64,000 bases of DNA from Lacticaseibacillus zhaodongensis (GTDB lineage Bacteria > Bacillota > Bacilli > Lactobacillales > Lactobacillaceae), in NCBI RefSeq assembly GCF_009687905.1, contig NZ_BLBG01000011.1:1-64000 (forward strand), written 5' to 3'. Positions 44,745 through 54,268 of this stretch are shown one piece after another. The notes beneath the pieces are model-generated. The model was given only the letters and a program-made list of their open reading frames with translations. It was not told the origin of the DNA and did not search any database. A program made the position numbers and the translations under genes. Within the stretch, counting starts at the first letter, position 1. Each line of letters opens with the position of its first letter.

Positions 44745-45698
44745 TTATTTTTCTTGCTTGCCCCGCCGCTGAGACGCGTTCAGCGTCCGCCGCAGAACTT
44801 GGCCAACGTAACTGATCGACAGGCAAAGGATGATAATCTCCAGCGCTGCCGGCAGCCATGTCCACCAGTAATGCGTGATGTTTTCCGGGTCGTTAGCGTT
44901 CGCAATCAACGTCCCCAGTGATGGGGTCCCCATTGGCAGGCCAAAGCCCAGGTATGAGAGCCCGGTTTCAACCCCCATGTTCTCAGCAAATGAGAGCGTG
45001 GTATCAACAATGATCAGTGAGGAAATGTTGGGCATTATTTCCCGGAAAATAATTTTGAGATTACTCGTACCGAAAGCCTTGGACGCCTGGACGTAATCCT
45101 TCTGCGTCTCGGCCAGCGTCCGCGAACGGATCAGTCGGGAAGTACCCATCCAGTAGAAGCAGGACAGAATCAGGGTCAAGGTGATGGCGTTGTAATTAGG
45201 AATGATGGTAACGATAACGATGATTGTCATCAGCATTGGGATGATCATCATGAAGTCGTACACACGTTGCATCACGAGGTCAGCGGTGCCACCGAAGTAG
45301 CCGGACACCATGCCCCAGCAAATCCCAAACGTGGATGAAATGACGGTCAGCCCGAGTGCAATCCCGATTGAATCCCGAGAACCAACAATCAACTGCTTAG
45401 CAATTGAGCGGCCCGCGGAATCTGCCCCGAGGAAGAAGTCCTTGGTAAAGGGCTCGTTGTAATAAGCCAAGATATTGGTTTCCATCATCTTGGGCACGTC
45501 GATGAAAAACGACGCAACTGTTACGAAAATGAAGAAGGCCAAAATGATGATCAACGCGATGAGCGCCGGCTTATCAGCGATAAACTCTCGCGCCATGATT
45601 GTGAAGCCAGAAGGTGCAGCCTCTTGTTCCGCTTCGGCACTCAGCCGTTTGAGATCCGCCGCGGAGATGGTGCTTTTTTTGTCAATTTTGTTTTCCAT
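44745..45698 (-). CDS. oppC: Oligopeptide ABC transporter permease OppC
   Basis: The 317-aa permease has a cytoplasmic N-terminal extension of about 45 residues, a first membrane helix (ALIALIIILAFFIFV), an external loop and a BPD_transp_1 core of five helices. The EAA-type loop that contacts the ATPases is KAFGTSNLKIIFREIMPN. GGGAGG precedes the ATG by about 10 nt. It is 14 bp from oppB. Confidence 0.92.
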   Translation of the reverse strand: MENKIDKKSTISAADLKRLSAEAEQEAAPSGFTIMAREFIADKPALIALIIILAFFIFVTVASFFIDVPKMMETNILAYYNEPFTKDFFLGADSAGRSIAKQLIVGSRDSIGIALGLTVISSTFGICWGMVSGYFGGTADLVMQRVYDFMMIIPMLMTIIVIVTIIPNYNAITLTLILSCFYWMGTSRLIRSRTLAETQKDYVQASKAFGTSNLKIIFREIMPNISSLIIVDTTLSFAENMGVETGLSYLGFGLPMGTPSLGTLIANANDPENITHYWWTWLPAALEIIILCLSISYVGQVLRRTLNASQRRGKQEK

Positions 45699-45712
45699 TC
45701 AAAAGCGCCTCC

Positions 45713-46672
45713 CTAAGATACGCGAATCCGTGGATCGACAATGCTCAGCACAATATCGGATAGCAGTGTGCCCAGCAGGTTCAGGAAGCCATACAGCAGA
45801 ACCAGCGCGGTAATGACCGTGTAGTCACGGAAGTTGATCGCGTTTAGGAACAGCAGCCCCATGCCGGGATAGGAGAAGACCATTTCGGTAAAAATGGACC
45901 CACCGAGTAAACCGGTAATGGAGTAACCCGCAAAGGCCGCGATTGGCAGCAATGAGTTGCGGAAGATATGGTGTCTGTAAATGGACCCCATTGGCACACC
46001 TTTCGACCGCACCGTCTTGACATATTCGGAGTGCTTCGAATCGATGACTTCGGAACGTAGGTACTGGACGATATTAACCGTCCCGAACAACGCCCCGAGC
46101 ATGCCCGGCAAGATGATGTGCCCTAATCGCGATATCAGCGTCGGTCCAAAACCATTTGCTTGCGCTGATACCGACCCGGTCGTTGGGAAAATGTCCAATC
46201 CGTAGCCGAAGATCCAGATGCCGACAACCAGAACAACGAAGTATGGAATCGCCATGGTGACGTAGGTGTAAATCTGAACGAGGGTATCCTGCAGCTTGCC
46301 TTCGTGCTTGCCGGCGTAAATCCCGAGGGGCAGGCCAATCGCGTAAGTCATGATCATGGTGAAGAATGCAAGCCAGAGGGTGTTGGCCCCACGCTGTTTG
46401 ATCAAATCAATCACTGGTTCGTGGTACTCGTAGCTGGTCCCCAGATTGCCGTGGAAGAGGTGCACGACCCAGTTCCAGTACTGCTGGTACCAAGGGTCAT
46501 ACAAGCCGTTGATCCGCATTAGGTGGTGAATCTGTTCCTGACCCAGCCGCGGGTTGATGGAACCGGTGAACGGGTCACCAGGCATCATTTTGGCAAGCAG
46601 GAAGACCAGGACACTGAGAACGACAAGCTCGGGAATCATGATTAATACTCGCCGTAAAATTGTTTTCCACAT
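45713..46672 (-). CDS. oppB: Oligopeptide ABC transporter permease OppB
   Basis: This 319-aa permease has six membrane segments. The N-terminal RRVLIMIPELVVLSVLVFLL and the loop RSKGVPMGSIYRHHIFRNSL, which contacts the ATPase, are characteristic of DppB/OppB proteins. The ATG at 46672 follows GGGAGG by about 8 nt, directly at the end of oppF, so the genes are coupled. Confidence 0.92.
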   Translation of the reverse strand: MWKTILRRVLIMIPELVVLSVLVFLLAKMMPGDPFTGSINPRLGQEQIHHLMRINGLYDPWYQQYWNWVVHLFHGNLGTSYEYHEPVIDLIKQRGANTLWLAFFTMIMTYAIGLPLGIYAGKHEGKLQDTLVQIYTYVTMAIPYFVVLVVGIWIFGYGLDIFPTTGSVSAQANGFGPTLISRLGHIILPGMLGALFGTVNIVQYLRSEVIDSKHSEYVKTVRSKGVPMGSIYRHHIFRNSLLPIAAFAGYSITGLLGGSIFTEMVFSYPGMGLLFLNAINFRDYTVITALVLLYGFLNLLGTLLSDIVLSIVDPRIRVS

Positions 46673-46677
46673 GTCGT

Positions 46678-47637
46678 TCACCTCCCAGCCTTTTCTGCAG
46701 CAATCGTCTTCGGCGCCAAGGCAACCGAGTGCGTTGGCGATACAGCAACGAGTGGGAACGCGCCGCCGTCTTGGTCGTAATACAGTGACTGTTCTTCTTC
46801 GTACTGCCGCTCGATTTCCAAACGGTGCTTACGGTGTTCTTCACGGTGATCAACATTGGTCTCCGGAATCGCGGCGAGCAAGCGCTGCGTGTAAATGTGG
46901 AGCGGGTGGTTATAAATGTCATCCCGAGTCCCGATCTCAACAAGCCGGCCCCGGTGCATAATTGCAATTCTGGTACACATGTGCCGCACAACCCCGAGGT
47001 CATGGGAAATGAATAAGTAAGAAACGCCTAAGTCGCGCTGCACCTTTTTCATGAAATTAAGTACTTGTGCCTGCACGGACAAGTCCAGTGCTGACACTGG
47101 TTCGTCAGCAATGATCAGCTTCGGATCAGTTGCGACCGCCCGGGCCACACCGATTCGTTGCCGCTGCCCGCCAGAGAATTGATATGGATACTTGTAAAGT
47201 GCATCTGGCCCTAAACCAACGATGTCCAGTAGTTGCAGGACCCGCAGTTTCTCGTCTTCGGGGCTCAGCTGTTCAAAGTTCCGAAGCGGCTCCGCGATGA
47301 TACTTTCAATCCGTTTGCGGGGGTTTAGGCTGGACAATGAGTCTTGGAAAATCATCTGAATATCGCGGTTGTATTGCATACGTCTGCGCACTGAACGTTT
47401 GGTAACATCCACGCCGTTGTAAAGGATGCTGCCGGAAGTGGCCGTCTCCAAACCAACGATGGACTTGCCAGTCGTCGACTTACCAGAACCAGATTCACCG
47501 ACCAAGCCGAAAGTTTCCCCTGGCTCAATTGAGAAGCTGACCCCATCAACAGCCTTCACGGTATCAACGACCCGGTTCCAGAACCCGCCACGAATTGGGT
47601 AGTGGACTGTTAAGTCTTTAACTTCAATGATGCTCAT
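46678..47637 (-). CDS. oppF: Oligopeptide ABC transporter ATP-binding protein OppF
   Basis: The 319-aa ATPase has Walker A GESGSGKST near residue 49, signature SGGQRQRIGVARA, Walker B LIIADEP and the switch FISHDLG. The C-terminal oligopeptide-type extension is present (HPLHIYTQRLLAAIPE). Its ATG overlaps the oppD stop (ATGA). OppD and OppF form the heterodimeric motor of the transporter. Confidence 0.92.
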   Translation of the reverse strand: MSIIEVKDLTVHYPIRGGFWNRVVDTVKAVDGVSFSIEPGETFGLVGESGSGKSTTGKSIVGLETATSGSILYNGVDVTKRSVRRRMQYNRDIQMIFQDSLSSLNPRKRIESIIAEPLRNFEQLSPEDEKLRVLQLLDIVGLGPDALYKYPYQFSGGQRQRIGVARAVATDPKLIIADEPVSALDLSVQAQVLNFMKKVQRDLGVSYLFISHDLGVVRHMCTRIAIMHRGRLVEIGTRDDIYNHPLHIYTQRLLAAIPETNVDHREEHRKHRLEIERQYEEEQSLYYDQDGGAFPLVAVSPTHSVALAPKTIAAEKAGR

Positions 47638-48647
47638 TGGCCGCTACCTCCTTCGTCTGGAAATTTAAAGTCCTTGTAGCAGGTGCAGCGAACGAAATGG
47701 CCGGGATCGAGCTCGTGCATTTCAGGCTGCTCCTCATGGGCTGACGCTGGCACCCACGGAATCCGCGGTGCAAAGCGGTCGCCTTCTGTTGGCATGCGCT
47801 GCAGTGATGGCACCATGCCCTGGATAACGTACAGGTCATCGTTCTCACTCCCGCGCTGGGGCATTGCCCGAAGCAACGACCGGGTGTATGGGTGCTGGGG
47901 CCGGTTGAAAATCTGCTCCGCGGTGCCCAGTTCAACGATCTGCCCAGCGTACATAACTGCAACCCGGTCAGCCGTCTCCGCAACGACCCCTAAATCATGG
48001 GTGATGAGGATGATTCCGGCGTGGTTCTCCTTCTGAATGTCTCGTAATAAGTCCAGAATCTGTGCCTGAATCGTAACGTCCAGCGCGGTCGTTGGTTCAT
48101 CGGCGATGATGAGTTCCGGCTTGCAGGCAACCGCAATCGCGATGATGACCCGCTGCCGCATCCCACCAGACAGCTCATGTGGAAACTGCTTGGCCGTCAG
48201 CTCTGGGTCTTCGATTCCAACCTGATTGAGCAGTTCCAGCACTCGCTTGTGCCGTTCCTCAGCAGTCATGTTGGTGTGGTAGACCAGTACCTCACCGATT
48301 TGCTCCTCAATGCGCTTTAATGGGTCCAAGGCAGACATCGGATCTTGGAAGATCATGCCGATTTTGGAACCACGCACTTTGTTGTAGCCAGCCTCGTCAA
48401 GTTTGAGTAAGTCCTGGCCTTCAAAATCAATCTCGCCACTGATTTTGGTGGCATCAGGTTCATGCAGGCCCATAATCGTGGTTGCCAGTGTACTTTTACC
48501 GCAGCCGGATTCCCCAACGATGGCAAGAATCTCATCTCTATGTACTTCTAGGTTTACATCCGTAACGGCGTCATAGAACTTGTCGTTAATCTTAAAGGCT
48601 GTGCTGACGTCGCGGATGTCTAAGAACTTATCAGTTTCTGCGCCCAC
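47634..48647 (-). CDS. oppD: Oligopeptide ABC transporter ATP-binding protein OppD
   Basis: The 337-aa ATPase has Walker A GESGCGKST near residue 45, signature LSGGMRQRV, Walker B LIIADEPTTALD and switch LITHDLG. The C-terminal extension has a cysteine pair (HFVRCTCYKD), the remnant of the iron-sulfur motif seen in OppD/DppD proteins. The start is a GTG at 48647 after AGAGGGG. It is the first gene of the operon; a promoter lies about 70 bp upstream. Confidence 0.92.
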   Translation of the reverse strand: MGAETDKFLDIRDVSTAFKINDKFYDAVTDVNLEVHRDEILAIVGESGCGKSTLATTIMGLHEPDATKISGEIDFEGQDLLKLDEAGYNKVRGSKIGMIFQDPMSALDPLKRIEEQIGEVLVYHTNMTAEERHKRVLELLNQVGIEDPELTAKQFPHELSGGMRQRVIIAIAVACKPELIIADEPTTALDVTIQAQILDLLRDIQKENHAGIILITHDLGVVAETADRVAVMYAGQIVELGTAEQIFNRPQHPYTRSLLRAMPQRGSENDDLYVIQGMVPSLQRMPTEGDRFAPRIPWVPASAHEEQPEMHELDPGHFVRCTCYKDFKFPDEGGSGQ

Positions 48648-48712
48648 TAGTCACACCCCTCTTTCTAATTTTTAAAAACCAATTGTTAAGTTAGCATGAG
48701 TTTCTGTGCCTT

Positions 48713-48741
48713 ATTATGGGACTGAATTCATTAAAGCGCAA
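48713..48741 (-). promoter_or_regulatory. opp operon promoter
   Basis: The minus strand reads TTGCGC (48736-48741), 17 bp and CATAAT (48713-48718). No CodY box was recognised. Confidence 0.55.
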
Positions 48742-48904
48742 TACATCTGTCCAAAAAAGTTCACATTTCGACCCAGAAACTTTACAACAATTGCTGGTAG
48801 TTAGGCATCATGAAGCGCTAACAATTTCGTCACAGGTTTATGAGACGTTTTGTCATCTTATGCTTTCAGTAACTCATTTTGAATGCAAATGTGCATAAAA
48901 ATAT

Positions 48905-48944
48905 CCGTAAGCAAGGGACCCAGGCACTGGTCTAACGCTTACGG
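48905..48944. terminator. Hairpin CCGTAAGC / GCTTACGG upstream of opp
   Basis: Perfect 8-nt arms enclose a loop with a smaller GGGACC / GGTCT stem. AT-rich DNA flanks it. It may be a terminator for something upstream, but no gene ends here. Confidence 0.4.
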
Positions 48945-49018
48945 GTATTATTAATAATAACTTTGGTTCGTTTATTAAGTAACTTTTGCTGCGCCAGTTG
49001 TTACATTTATGAGAGTGA

Positions 49019-49113
49019 CCCACAATGCGGTCAGCTCCTGAGCATTAGCAAAAATGAGGTGTATTCCCGGACTTGGGGAATACACCTCATTTAGGCTAAG
49101 CGGAGCCACTTCC
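49019..49113 (+). repeat. Family R structured repeat, short copy R10
   Basis: Plus-sense. The flank CACAATGCGGTCAGCTCC is almost the same as in R9. GAG-C-A-TTAGC and GCTAA-G-CGGA enclose the perfect apical stem AATGAGGTGTATTCCC / GGGAATACACCTCATT, whose sequence is unrelated to that of R9. Confidence 0.75.
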
Positions 49114-49216
49114 ACTTGGGCGGTTTGTGCCCTTAGTGGAATGGACAGTGAAACGGCCGGCAGCGAAGATCGTCAGTCGCTTCGAAGCCACTCCTTGTGA
49201 CTGAGCCCCTTTACTT

Positions 49217-49255
49217 TAATCCTCGGACTCTAACCGGGTTGCTCCGCTTTGTTTC
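49217..49255 (-). repeat. Family R fragment next to the tandem array
   Basis: TTAATCCTCGGACTC and the following TAACCGGGTTGCTCCG match the right end of units R4 and R5 almost exactly. The partner half is not recognisable, so this is a truncated or diverged unit. Confidence 0.6.
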
Positions 49256-49380
49256 CTAGTCCAGCTGCTCAACCCAGAGTCCTGCGGCTAGTCTAACTTC
49301 TGGGTAACACCCAAAAACCGGGTGTTTCCCAGAAGTTCCACTAATCCTCGGACTCTAACCGGGTTGCTCCGCTTTGTTTC
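49256..49380 (-). repeat. Family R structured repeat, tandem unit R4
   Basis: A 125-bp unit. On the minus strand GAGTCC-GAG-G-A-TTAGT and ACTAG-C-CGCA-GGACTC enclose the apical stem AACTTCTGGGAAACACCC / GGGTGTTACCCAGAAGTT (17 of 18 paired). The outer arms CAACCC / GGGTTG are the same as in R5. Confidence 0.8.
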
Positions 49381-49505
49381 TTAGTCCAGCTGCTCAACCC
49401 AGAGTCCTGCGGTTAACAAAATTTTGGGGCCCATGTCGAAAACCATGACATGAACCCCAAAATTACGTTAATCCTCAGACTCTAACCGGGTTGCTCCGCC
49501 TTGTT
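49381..49505 (-). repeat. Family R structured repeat, tandem unit R5
   Basis: A 125-bp unit directly adjoining R4 and ending at the stop codon of the DUF1129 gene. The outer 35-40 bp on each side are almost identical to R4. The apical stem (AATTTTGGGG, ATGTC and partners) is wholly different, and TTAGT / ACTA has become TTAAC / GTTA. Confidence 0.8.
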
Positions 49506-50207
49506 TTAATCCTTCGTTGCTGCCTGGAACAGGTTTGGCAGGTGGTAGATCCGCTTCAAGAAGAAGTGACCTGCGTAGGCTGCAGCGGCGACGATGAACT
49601 GGCCGATTGGTGGGAGTGGTGCGGTAACGATAGTGTTGACCGATGTGAGCCAAGTCGACACGATTGAAACCACAACAATGATCGCCATACCGGCAATGAT
49701 GATCAGGAACAAGTTAGGCCGCTTCTCTTTGTCCATGAGCGTCCAGCGGTTGTAGTAGTTGAACACGAATGATGCAACAAAGGACATCAGTACCAGTGAC
49801 AGCAGGCCACCAGAGCTCTCCTGGCTGGCGTTCTTAGCAAAGTAGTGCATCGCCCCGTAAATGACGGCGAAAATGGCTAGGAAGGACAAGCCGAGGTCCA
49901 GCGTCTCCAGCCAGAAGTTGTGGTGCTGCTTTGGCTTAGGCGCGTGTAACAAGTTGTTAGCCAGCACGCTTGGCGAACCGTAAACTTGATTAGCCGGCTT
50001 GCCGGACTTTTGCTCCTCAACGATTTTCGGCAGGAATTCACCAAGAATCTCCTGTTCCTTCTCGTCGTCAGCACCGTTATCCTTCAAAAACTTGCGTAAC
50101 TTGAAGACGTAATCAGCGTTCTTCTTCGTGAGCTGACCCAGTAACTCGTTAACGTCGACTGGCTTTGGCTCTGGCGCTGCTTCTGCGTTCTTTTTCCGTG
50201 GCATTGC
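49506..50207 (-). CDS. DUF1129 family membrane protein
   Basis: The 233-aa protein has a basic, proline-containing N-terminus, a helical cytoplasmic domain (LTKKNADYVFKLRKFLKD) and about five hydrophobic segments in the C-terminal half. DUF1129 proteins are conserved next to ychF in lactobacilli; their function is unknown. The ATG at 50207 follows AGGAGG by 7 nt. It is the last gene of the cluster, and its stop codon adjoins repeat R5. Confidence 0.85.
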   Translation of the reverse strand, partial: AMPRKKNAEAAPEPKPVDVNELLGQLTKKNADYVFKLRKFLKDNGADDEKEQEILGEFLPKIVEEQKSGKPANQVYGSPSVLANNLLHAPKPKQHHNFWLETLDLGLSFLAIFAVIYGAMHYFAKNASQESSGGLLSLVLMSFVASFVFNYYNRWTLMDKEKRPNLFLIIIAGMAIIVVVSIVSTWLTSVNTIVTAPLPPIGQFIVAAAAYAGHFFLKRIYHLPNLFQAATKD

Positions 50208-50279
50208 TTTCCTCCTAATGGTATGTATGATGCGGCCCGCAACGGGACCGACACCGAACAAAATTATTTTGCAGCTAGT

Positions 50280-51380
50280 TTAGACGTTGAAGCGGAATTC
50301 AATGATGTCCCCATCTTGAACTTCGTACTCCTTACCTTCAGCGCGCAGCCGGCCCGCCTCCCGGACAGCGGCAACACTACCGTACTTGTCGAGGTCAGTG
50401 AAGGACATGGTCTCGGCGCGAATGAAGCCGCGCTCGAAGTCAGAGTGAATGATTCCGGCAACTTGTGGGGCCTTCATGCCGCGCTTGAAGGTCCAAGCGC
50501 GCGTTTCCTTACCACCGGCAGTGAAGAAGGTGGCGAGGCCAAGCAGGTGGTAGCTGGCCCGGATCAGCTTGTCCAGACCGGACTCCTCAACGCCTTCAGC
50601 TTCGAGGAAGTCGGCCTTGTCGTTGTCGTCCAGTTCGGAGATTTCCTCTTCGGACTCGGCGCAAAGGGCAATGACCTCGGCGCCCTCCTTAGCGGCCTCT
50701 TCCTTGATCTGACCAACGTATGGGCAGTCGTCAGGGCTCGCCATGAACTCTTCAGCAATGTTAGCCACGTAGAGAACCGGCTTGCTGGTGAGCAGGAACA
50801 GCCCCTTCACAATTTTGGCTTCATCCTTGTTGAAGTCGATGCCGCGGACGGCCTTGCCTTCTTCGAGGACCGGCTTGATTTTGTTAAGGACTGCAAATTC
50901 AGCCTTAGCTTCCTTGTCACCGGAACGCGCAACCTTCTCCACCTTGTCGTAACGCTTGTTCACAGAATCAAGGTCGGCGATGGCGAGCTCCATGTTGATG
51001 GTTTCCATGTCTTCGATCGGGTCGATTTTGCCGGAAACGTGGGTGATGTTGTCATCATCAAAAGCACGGACAACATGCACGATGGCGTCAACCTGGCGAA
51101 TATTCTCCAGGAACTTGTTCCCAAGACCTTCACCCTTGCTGGCACCCTTAACGATCCCGGCAATATCGGTGAATTCGAAGGTGGTGTGAATGACCTTCTT
51201 GGCGGGGATCAGTTCGTCGATCCGGGCCAGGCGGGCATCCGGCACTTCAACCATGCCGACGTTTGGGTCAATCGTTGCAAATGGGTAGTTCGCCATCTCG
51301 GCACCGGCCTTGGTGATGGCGTTAAACAAGGTGGACTTACCAACGTTTGGCAGTCCGACAATCCCAGCTGTTAAAGACAT
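50280..51380 (-). CDS. ychF: Ribosome-binding ATPase YchF
   Basis: YchF is a universally conserved P-loop protein of the Obg group that hydrolyses ATP and acts in translation and stress control. G1 is GLPNVGKST at residues 9-17, and the C-terminal TGS domain ([21 protein letters not shown]) is intact. The length of 366 aa is standard. AGGAAAGGAA is the ribosome site, rather distant from the ATG (about 12 nt). Confidence 0.95.
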   Translation of the reverse strand: MSLTAGIVGLPNVGKSTLFNAITKAGAEMANYPFATIDPNVGMVEVPDARLARIDELIPAKKVIHTTFEFTDIAGIVKGASKGEGLGNKFLENIRQVDAIVHVVRAFDDDNITHVSGKIDPIEDMETINMELAIADLDSVNKRYDKVEKVARSGDKEAKAEFAVLNKIKPVLEEGKAVRGIDFNKDEAKIVKGLFLLTSKPVLYVANIAEEFMASPDDCPYVGQIKEEAAKEGAEVIALCAESEEEISELDDNDKADFLEAEGVEESGLDKLIRASYHLLGLATFFTAGGKETRAWTFKRGMKAPQVAGIIHSDFERGFIRAETMSFTDLDKYGSVAAVREAGRLRAEGKEYEVQDGDIIEFRFNV

Positions 51381-51445
51381 TTTAGTATTATTCCTTTCCT
51401 GCGCGGAGCAAGGGCCCCGCGGCTAGCGACAATTGTGATTTATGT

Positions 51446-51655
51446 TTATTCTGCATCGGTACCGGGTGTTTGCGGCGCAGCCTTCTCCAGCACCTTCTTG
51501 AGGCGCTTTTCAAAGTCGCGGCGGCTCATCATCACGATGTGCCCGCAACCGCTGCATTGAATCTTGATGTCGGCACCCATGCGGATGATTTGCCAGCGGT
51601 TGGTGCCGCACGCATGGGGCTTCTTCATTTGGACAAAATCATTTAGGTCGTACAT
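51446..51655 (-). CDS. DUF951 family zinc-ribbon-like protein
   Basis: This 69-aa basic protein has one cysteine in KPHACGTNRW and a CSGCG pair, a likely metal-binding site. It is conserved between parB and ychF in many Firmicutes. CGGGGAA precedes the ATG at 51655. The function is unknown; the KKPHACGTNRW opening is diagnostic of the family. Confidence 0.9.
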   Translation of the reverse strand: MYDLNDFVQMKKPHACGTNRWQIIRMGADIKIQCSGCGHIVMMSRRDFEKRLKKVLEKAAPQTPGTDAE

Positions 51656-51679
51656 AACTGTTCCCCGATTCCTTCTTAC

Positions 51680-52552
51680 TTAGTCTATGTTGACGTCCAG
51701 CATGGCTAGGATCCGGTTCAGGTCCTCAGTGTTCGTGAAGCTGATCTCGATGTGACCCGTCCCCTTTTGGCTCTGGGCGATGTTGACCTTAGTACCGAAG
51801 CGGTCGACCAGCTGGTTCTCACTGGCGCGTAAGTACGGTGACTTCGGCTTGGCCTTGGTAGCTTTCTTCGGCTGCGCGCCGGCGTTTTCCTGCGCGATCA
51901 GCTTTTCGAGCTGGCGGACGGTCAGATTCTCGCTGACCGTCCGTTTGGCCAACGCAACGAGCTTATTCTTTTTCTTCAAGCTGAGCAAGGTCCGCGCTTG
52001 CCCCATCGACAATTCGCCGTTGTTTAACATCTGCTTGACCGCAGCCGGCAGGGACAACAGGCGCAGATAATTCGCGATATACGGCCGGCTCTTGCCCAGC
52101 CGTTCGGAAACCTGGACCTGCGTGAGGTTCAGCTTCTTAATGAGCATGTCGTAAGCCTGGGCCTCTTCGATCGGCGTCAGGTTCTCGCGCTGCAGGTTCT
52201 CCAGCACGGCGACTTCCATCATTGCGGCTTCATCAAAATCGCGCACGATGGCTGGAATGCTATCTTTACCGGCAATTTTGGACGCCCGGAAGCGCCGCTC
52301 GCCAGCAATGATCTCGTAGCCATTGACACTTTTGCGCACAATAATGGGCTGAAAAACGCCCGTCTTCTTGATGGACTGCGCTAAATCAGCTAGCGCCGCC
52401 TCATCAAAGGTCTGCCGTGGCTGGTACGGATTGGGCCGAATCTCGTCCAGACCGATCTCCTCCACGGCCTCGTCAGTCGCTGATTCCTTGTCGATTTCAC
52501 CAAAAATCGCGTCAATTCCGCGACCAAGGCCTTTTCCCTTCTTATTCACCAT
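51680..52552 (-). CDS. parB: Chromosome partitioning protein ParB (Spo0J)
   Basis: ParB binds parS, loads as a CTP-dependent clamp and spreads to mark the origin region. The CTP-binding GERRFRA motif is near residue 78, the ENLQRENLTPIEEA helix follows, and the helix-turn-helix is at about 125-165 (LTQVQVSERLGKSRPYIANYL). A C-terminal dimer domain closes the 290 aa. The ATG at 52552 overlaps the end of parA by 11 bp, with AAAGGAGG 12 nt upstream. Two parS sites are present in this window. Confidence 0.95.
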   Translation of the reverse strand: MVNKKGKGLGRGIDAIFGEIDKESATDEAVEEIGLDEIRPNPYQPRQTFDEAALADLAQSIKKTGVFQPIIVRKSVNGYEIIAGERRFRASKIAGKDSIPAIVRDFDEAAMMEVAVLENLQRENLTPIEEAQAYDMLIKKLNLTQVQVSERLGKSRPYIANYLRLLSLPAAVKQMLNNGELSMGQARTLLSLKKKNKLVALAKRTVSENLTVRQLEKLIAQENAGAQPKKATKAKPKSPYLRASENQLVDRFGTKVNIAQSQKGTGHIEISFTNTEDLNRILAMLDVNID

Positions 52553-53309
52553 GAGCAGCAAGCACCTCCTTTGCTAAATCATCGTAGACTTGAGCCGCCC
52601 GGGAGTGGGGGTCATAGTCCACGATTGGCTCACCATATGACGGTGCCTCCGCCAGCCGGGTCAGCCGCGGAATGACAGTCGTGTACACGTGGTCGCCGAA
52701 GTGTTCCCGCACTTCGTTAATAACCTGCGCGCCCAGGTTGGTCCGGGCGTCATACATGGTCAGCAGCACCCCTTCAATCGCCAGGTGCGGATTGAAGTGC
52801 TTTTGCACGAGCTTGATGGTGTTCAGCAACTGGCCCAAACCTTCCAGGGCGTAGAACTCGCTCTGCACCGGAATCATGATCGAGTTGCTGGCGGTAAATG
52901 CGTTGATTGACAGCTGGCCGAGTGACGGCGGGCAGTCGATCAGAATGTAATCGTACTGGTCCAAAATTGGTTCCAAACCCAGCTTCAGCCGCATTTCGCG
53001 GGCCATTTGGGCGGTGAGTTCAATTTCGGCCCCGGCCAGCTGAATGGTCGCCGGCACGATGTCCACACCCTTATGCGCGGTGTGCAGGATGGTCTCGGTG
53101 ATTGCTTCCTCGTTCACCAGCACGTCATAGATATCCTTGTGCACCTGCGGCTTCTCGATGCCGACGCCGCTAGTTGCGTTACCCTGCGCATCGTCGTCCA
53201 CGATCAAAACGCGTTTGCCGGCGTTAGCGAGGCAGGCGGCGAGGTTAACGGTGGTCGTCGTCTTACCGACCCCACCCTTTTGGTTTGCAATTGCAATTAC
53301 GTGTGCCAA
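52542..53309 (-). CDS. parA: Chromosome partitioning ATPase ParA (Soj)
   Basis: ParA is a deviant-Walker ATPase that works with ParB in origin segregation and control of initiation. The loop KGGVGKTT is at residues 11-18. The start is taken as TTG at 53309, 7 nt after AGGAGG; the ATG at 53327 lies upstream of that ribosome site. The product is 255 aa, the usual length. Confidence 0.94.
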   Translation of the reverse strand: MAHVIAIANQKGGVGKTTTTVNLAACLANAGKRVLIVDDDAQGNATSGVGIEKPQVHKDIYDVLVNEEAITETILHTAHKGVDIVPATIQLAGAEIELTAQMAREMRLKLGLEPILDQYDYILIDCPPSLGQLSINAFTASNSIMIPVQSEFYALEGLGQLLNTIKLVQKHFNPHLAIEGVLLTMYDARTNLGAQVINEVREHFGDHVYTTVIPRLTRLAEAPSYGEPIVDYDPHSRAAQVYDDLAKEVLAAHGE

Positions 53310-53347
53310 TCGATTACCTCCTATCATGTGACCGCGTGGGCGGCCAG

Positions 53348-54265
53348 CTACTTGTTCTTAGGAATCTCGATGACGATCCGGTACACATCACCGTCGTCCT
53401 CTTCGTGACTCTTAAGTTCCATGCCGGAGTCCTTGACCATCTGCAGCGAATGCTTGATGGTGTTGACCGCGATCCGCGTGTCGTGCGTCAGGGCTGGACG
53501 CCGCTTGCGGGGCTTTGCGGCTTTCTTCTTGGCAGGAGCTGGCGTTTGTTCGTCCGCTAGTTCCGCGGTGACCCGCTGCGCGATGGCTTCGTTGGCTGAA
53601 GCTTCTTCAACAGCTTCCGGCGTATCATCGGGGTGCAAAATCTCCTGCACCACCTCGGCGGTTTCCTTAACAGTCAGATTGTTCTGTGCAATCTGTGTCA
53701 GCGCCTCCTGCTGCTGGGCGGGATCAAGCTTCAACAGTTCGCGGCCGTGGCGTTCGGTGATGGCCCCGTTCATGATGGCGGTCTGCGCGGCATCACTCAG
53801 CTTTAATAGCCGCAACTTGTTGGCGACAAAAGACTGACTTTTGCCGATTTGCCGGGCCAAAGTTGCCTGCGTCATCGAGTTAGCCTGCATCAATTCATCG
53901 TACGCGCGGGCCTCTTCTACGGGGGTCAGTTGGGCCCGCTGCAGGTTTTCAACGATCGCCATGGCGGCAGATTCATCATCCGCCATCTTCGTGATGATCG
54001 CGGGAACTTTTTGCCAACCGAGCTGCGTTGTTACCGCCCGAAACCGGCGCTCACCAGCAATGATTTCGTAATGGCCGTGTTCGTATTCGCGCACCACGAT
54101 TGGCTGCAGCAATCCGTGATTCTTAATGGTCGCCGCCAGCTCCTTGATGGACTCCTCCTGGAAGACCTTCCGGGGCTGAAAACGGTTGGGCACGATGTCC
54201 GCCGTGGCAATATCCACCACTTCATTCGTGTTTTTCTTCTTCCGTCCAAAAAGATTCAGTGCCAT
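53348..54265 (-). CDS. noc: Nucleoid occlusion protein Noc
   Basis: Noc is a ParB paralogue that binds its own sites and blocks division over the nucleoid. The N-terminal MALNLFGRKKK is a short amphipathic, basic segment of the kind that attaches Noc to the membrane. The CTP-binding GERRFRA and the helix-turn-helix (MTQATLARQIGKSQSFVANKL) follow. A Lys/Ala/Pro linker precedes the C-terminal dimer domain. The product is 305 aa. TGGAGG precedes the ATG, 3 bp after the rsmG stop. Position between rsmG and parA supports Noc over a second ParB. Confidence 0.92.
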   Translation of the reverse strand: MALNLFGRKKKNTNEVVDIATADIVPNRFQPRKVFQEESIKELAATIKNHGLLQPIVVREYEHGHYEIIAGERRFRAVTTQLGWQKVPAIITKMADDESAAMAIVENLQRAQLTPVEEARAYDELMQANSMTQATLARQIGKSQSFVANKLRLLKLSDAAQTAIMNGAITERHGRELLKLDPAQQQEALTQIAQNNLTVKETAEVVQEILHPDDTPEAVEEASANEAIAQRVTAELADEQTPAPAKKKAAKPRKRRPALTHDTRIAVNTIKHSLQMVKDSGMELKSHEEDDGDVYRIVIEIPKNK

Positions 54266-54268
54266 AAT

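Noticed and set aside
49019-49505. CRISPR-like array of direct repeats
   Set aside because: The units are 125 bp palindromic elements with paired hairpins; repeat and spacer sizes do not fit CRISPR and no cas genes are present.
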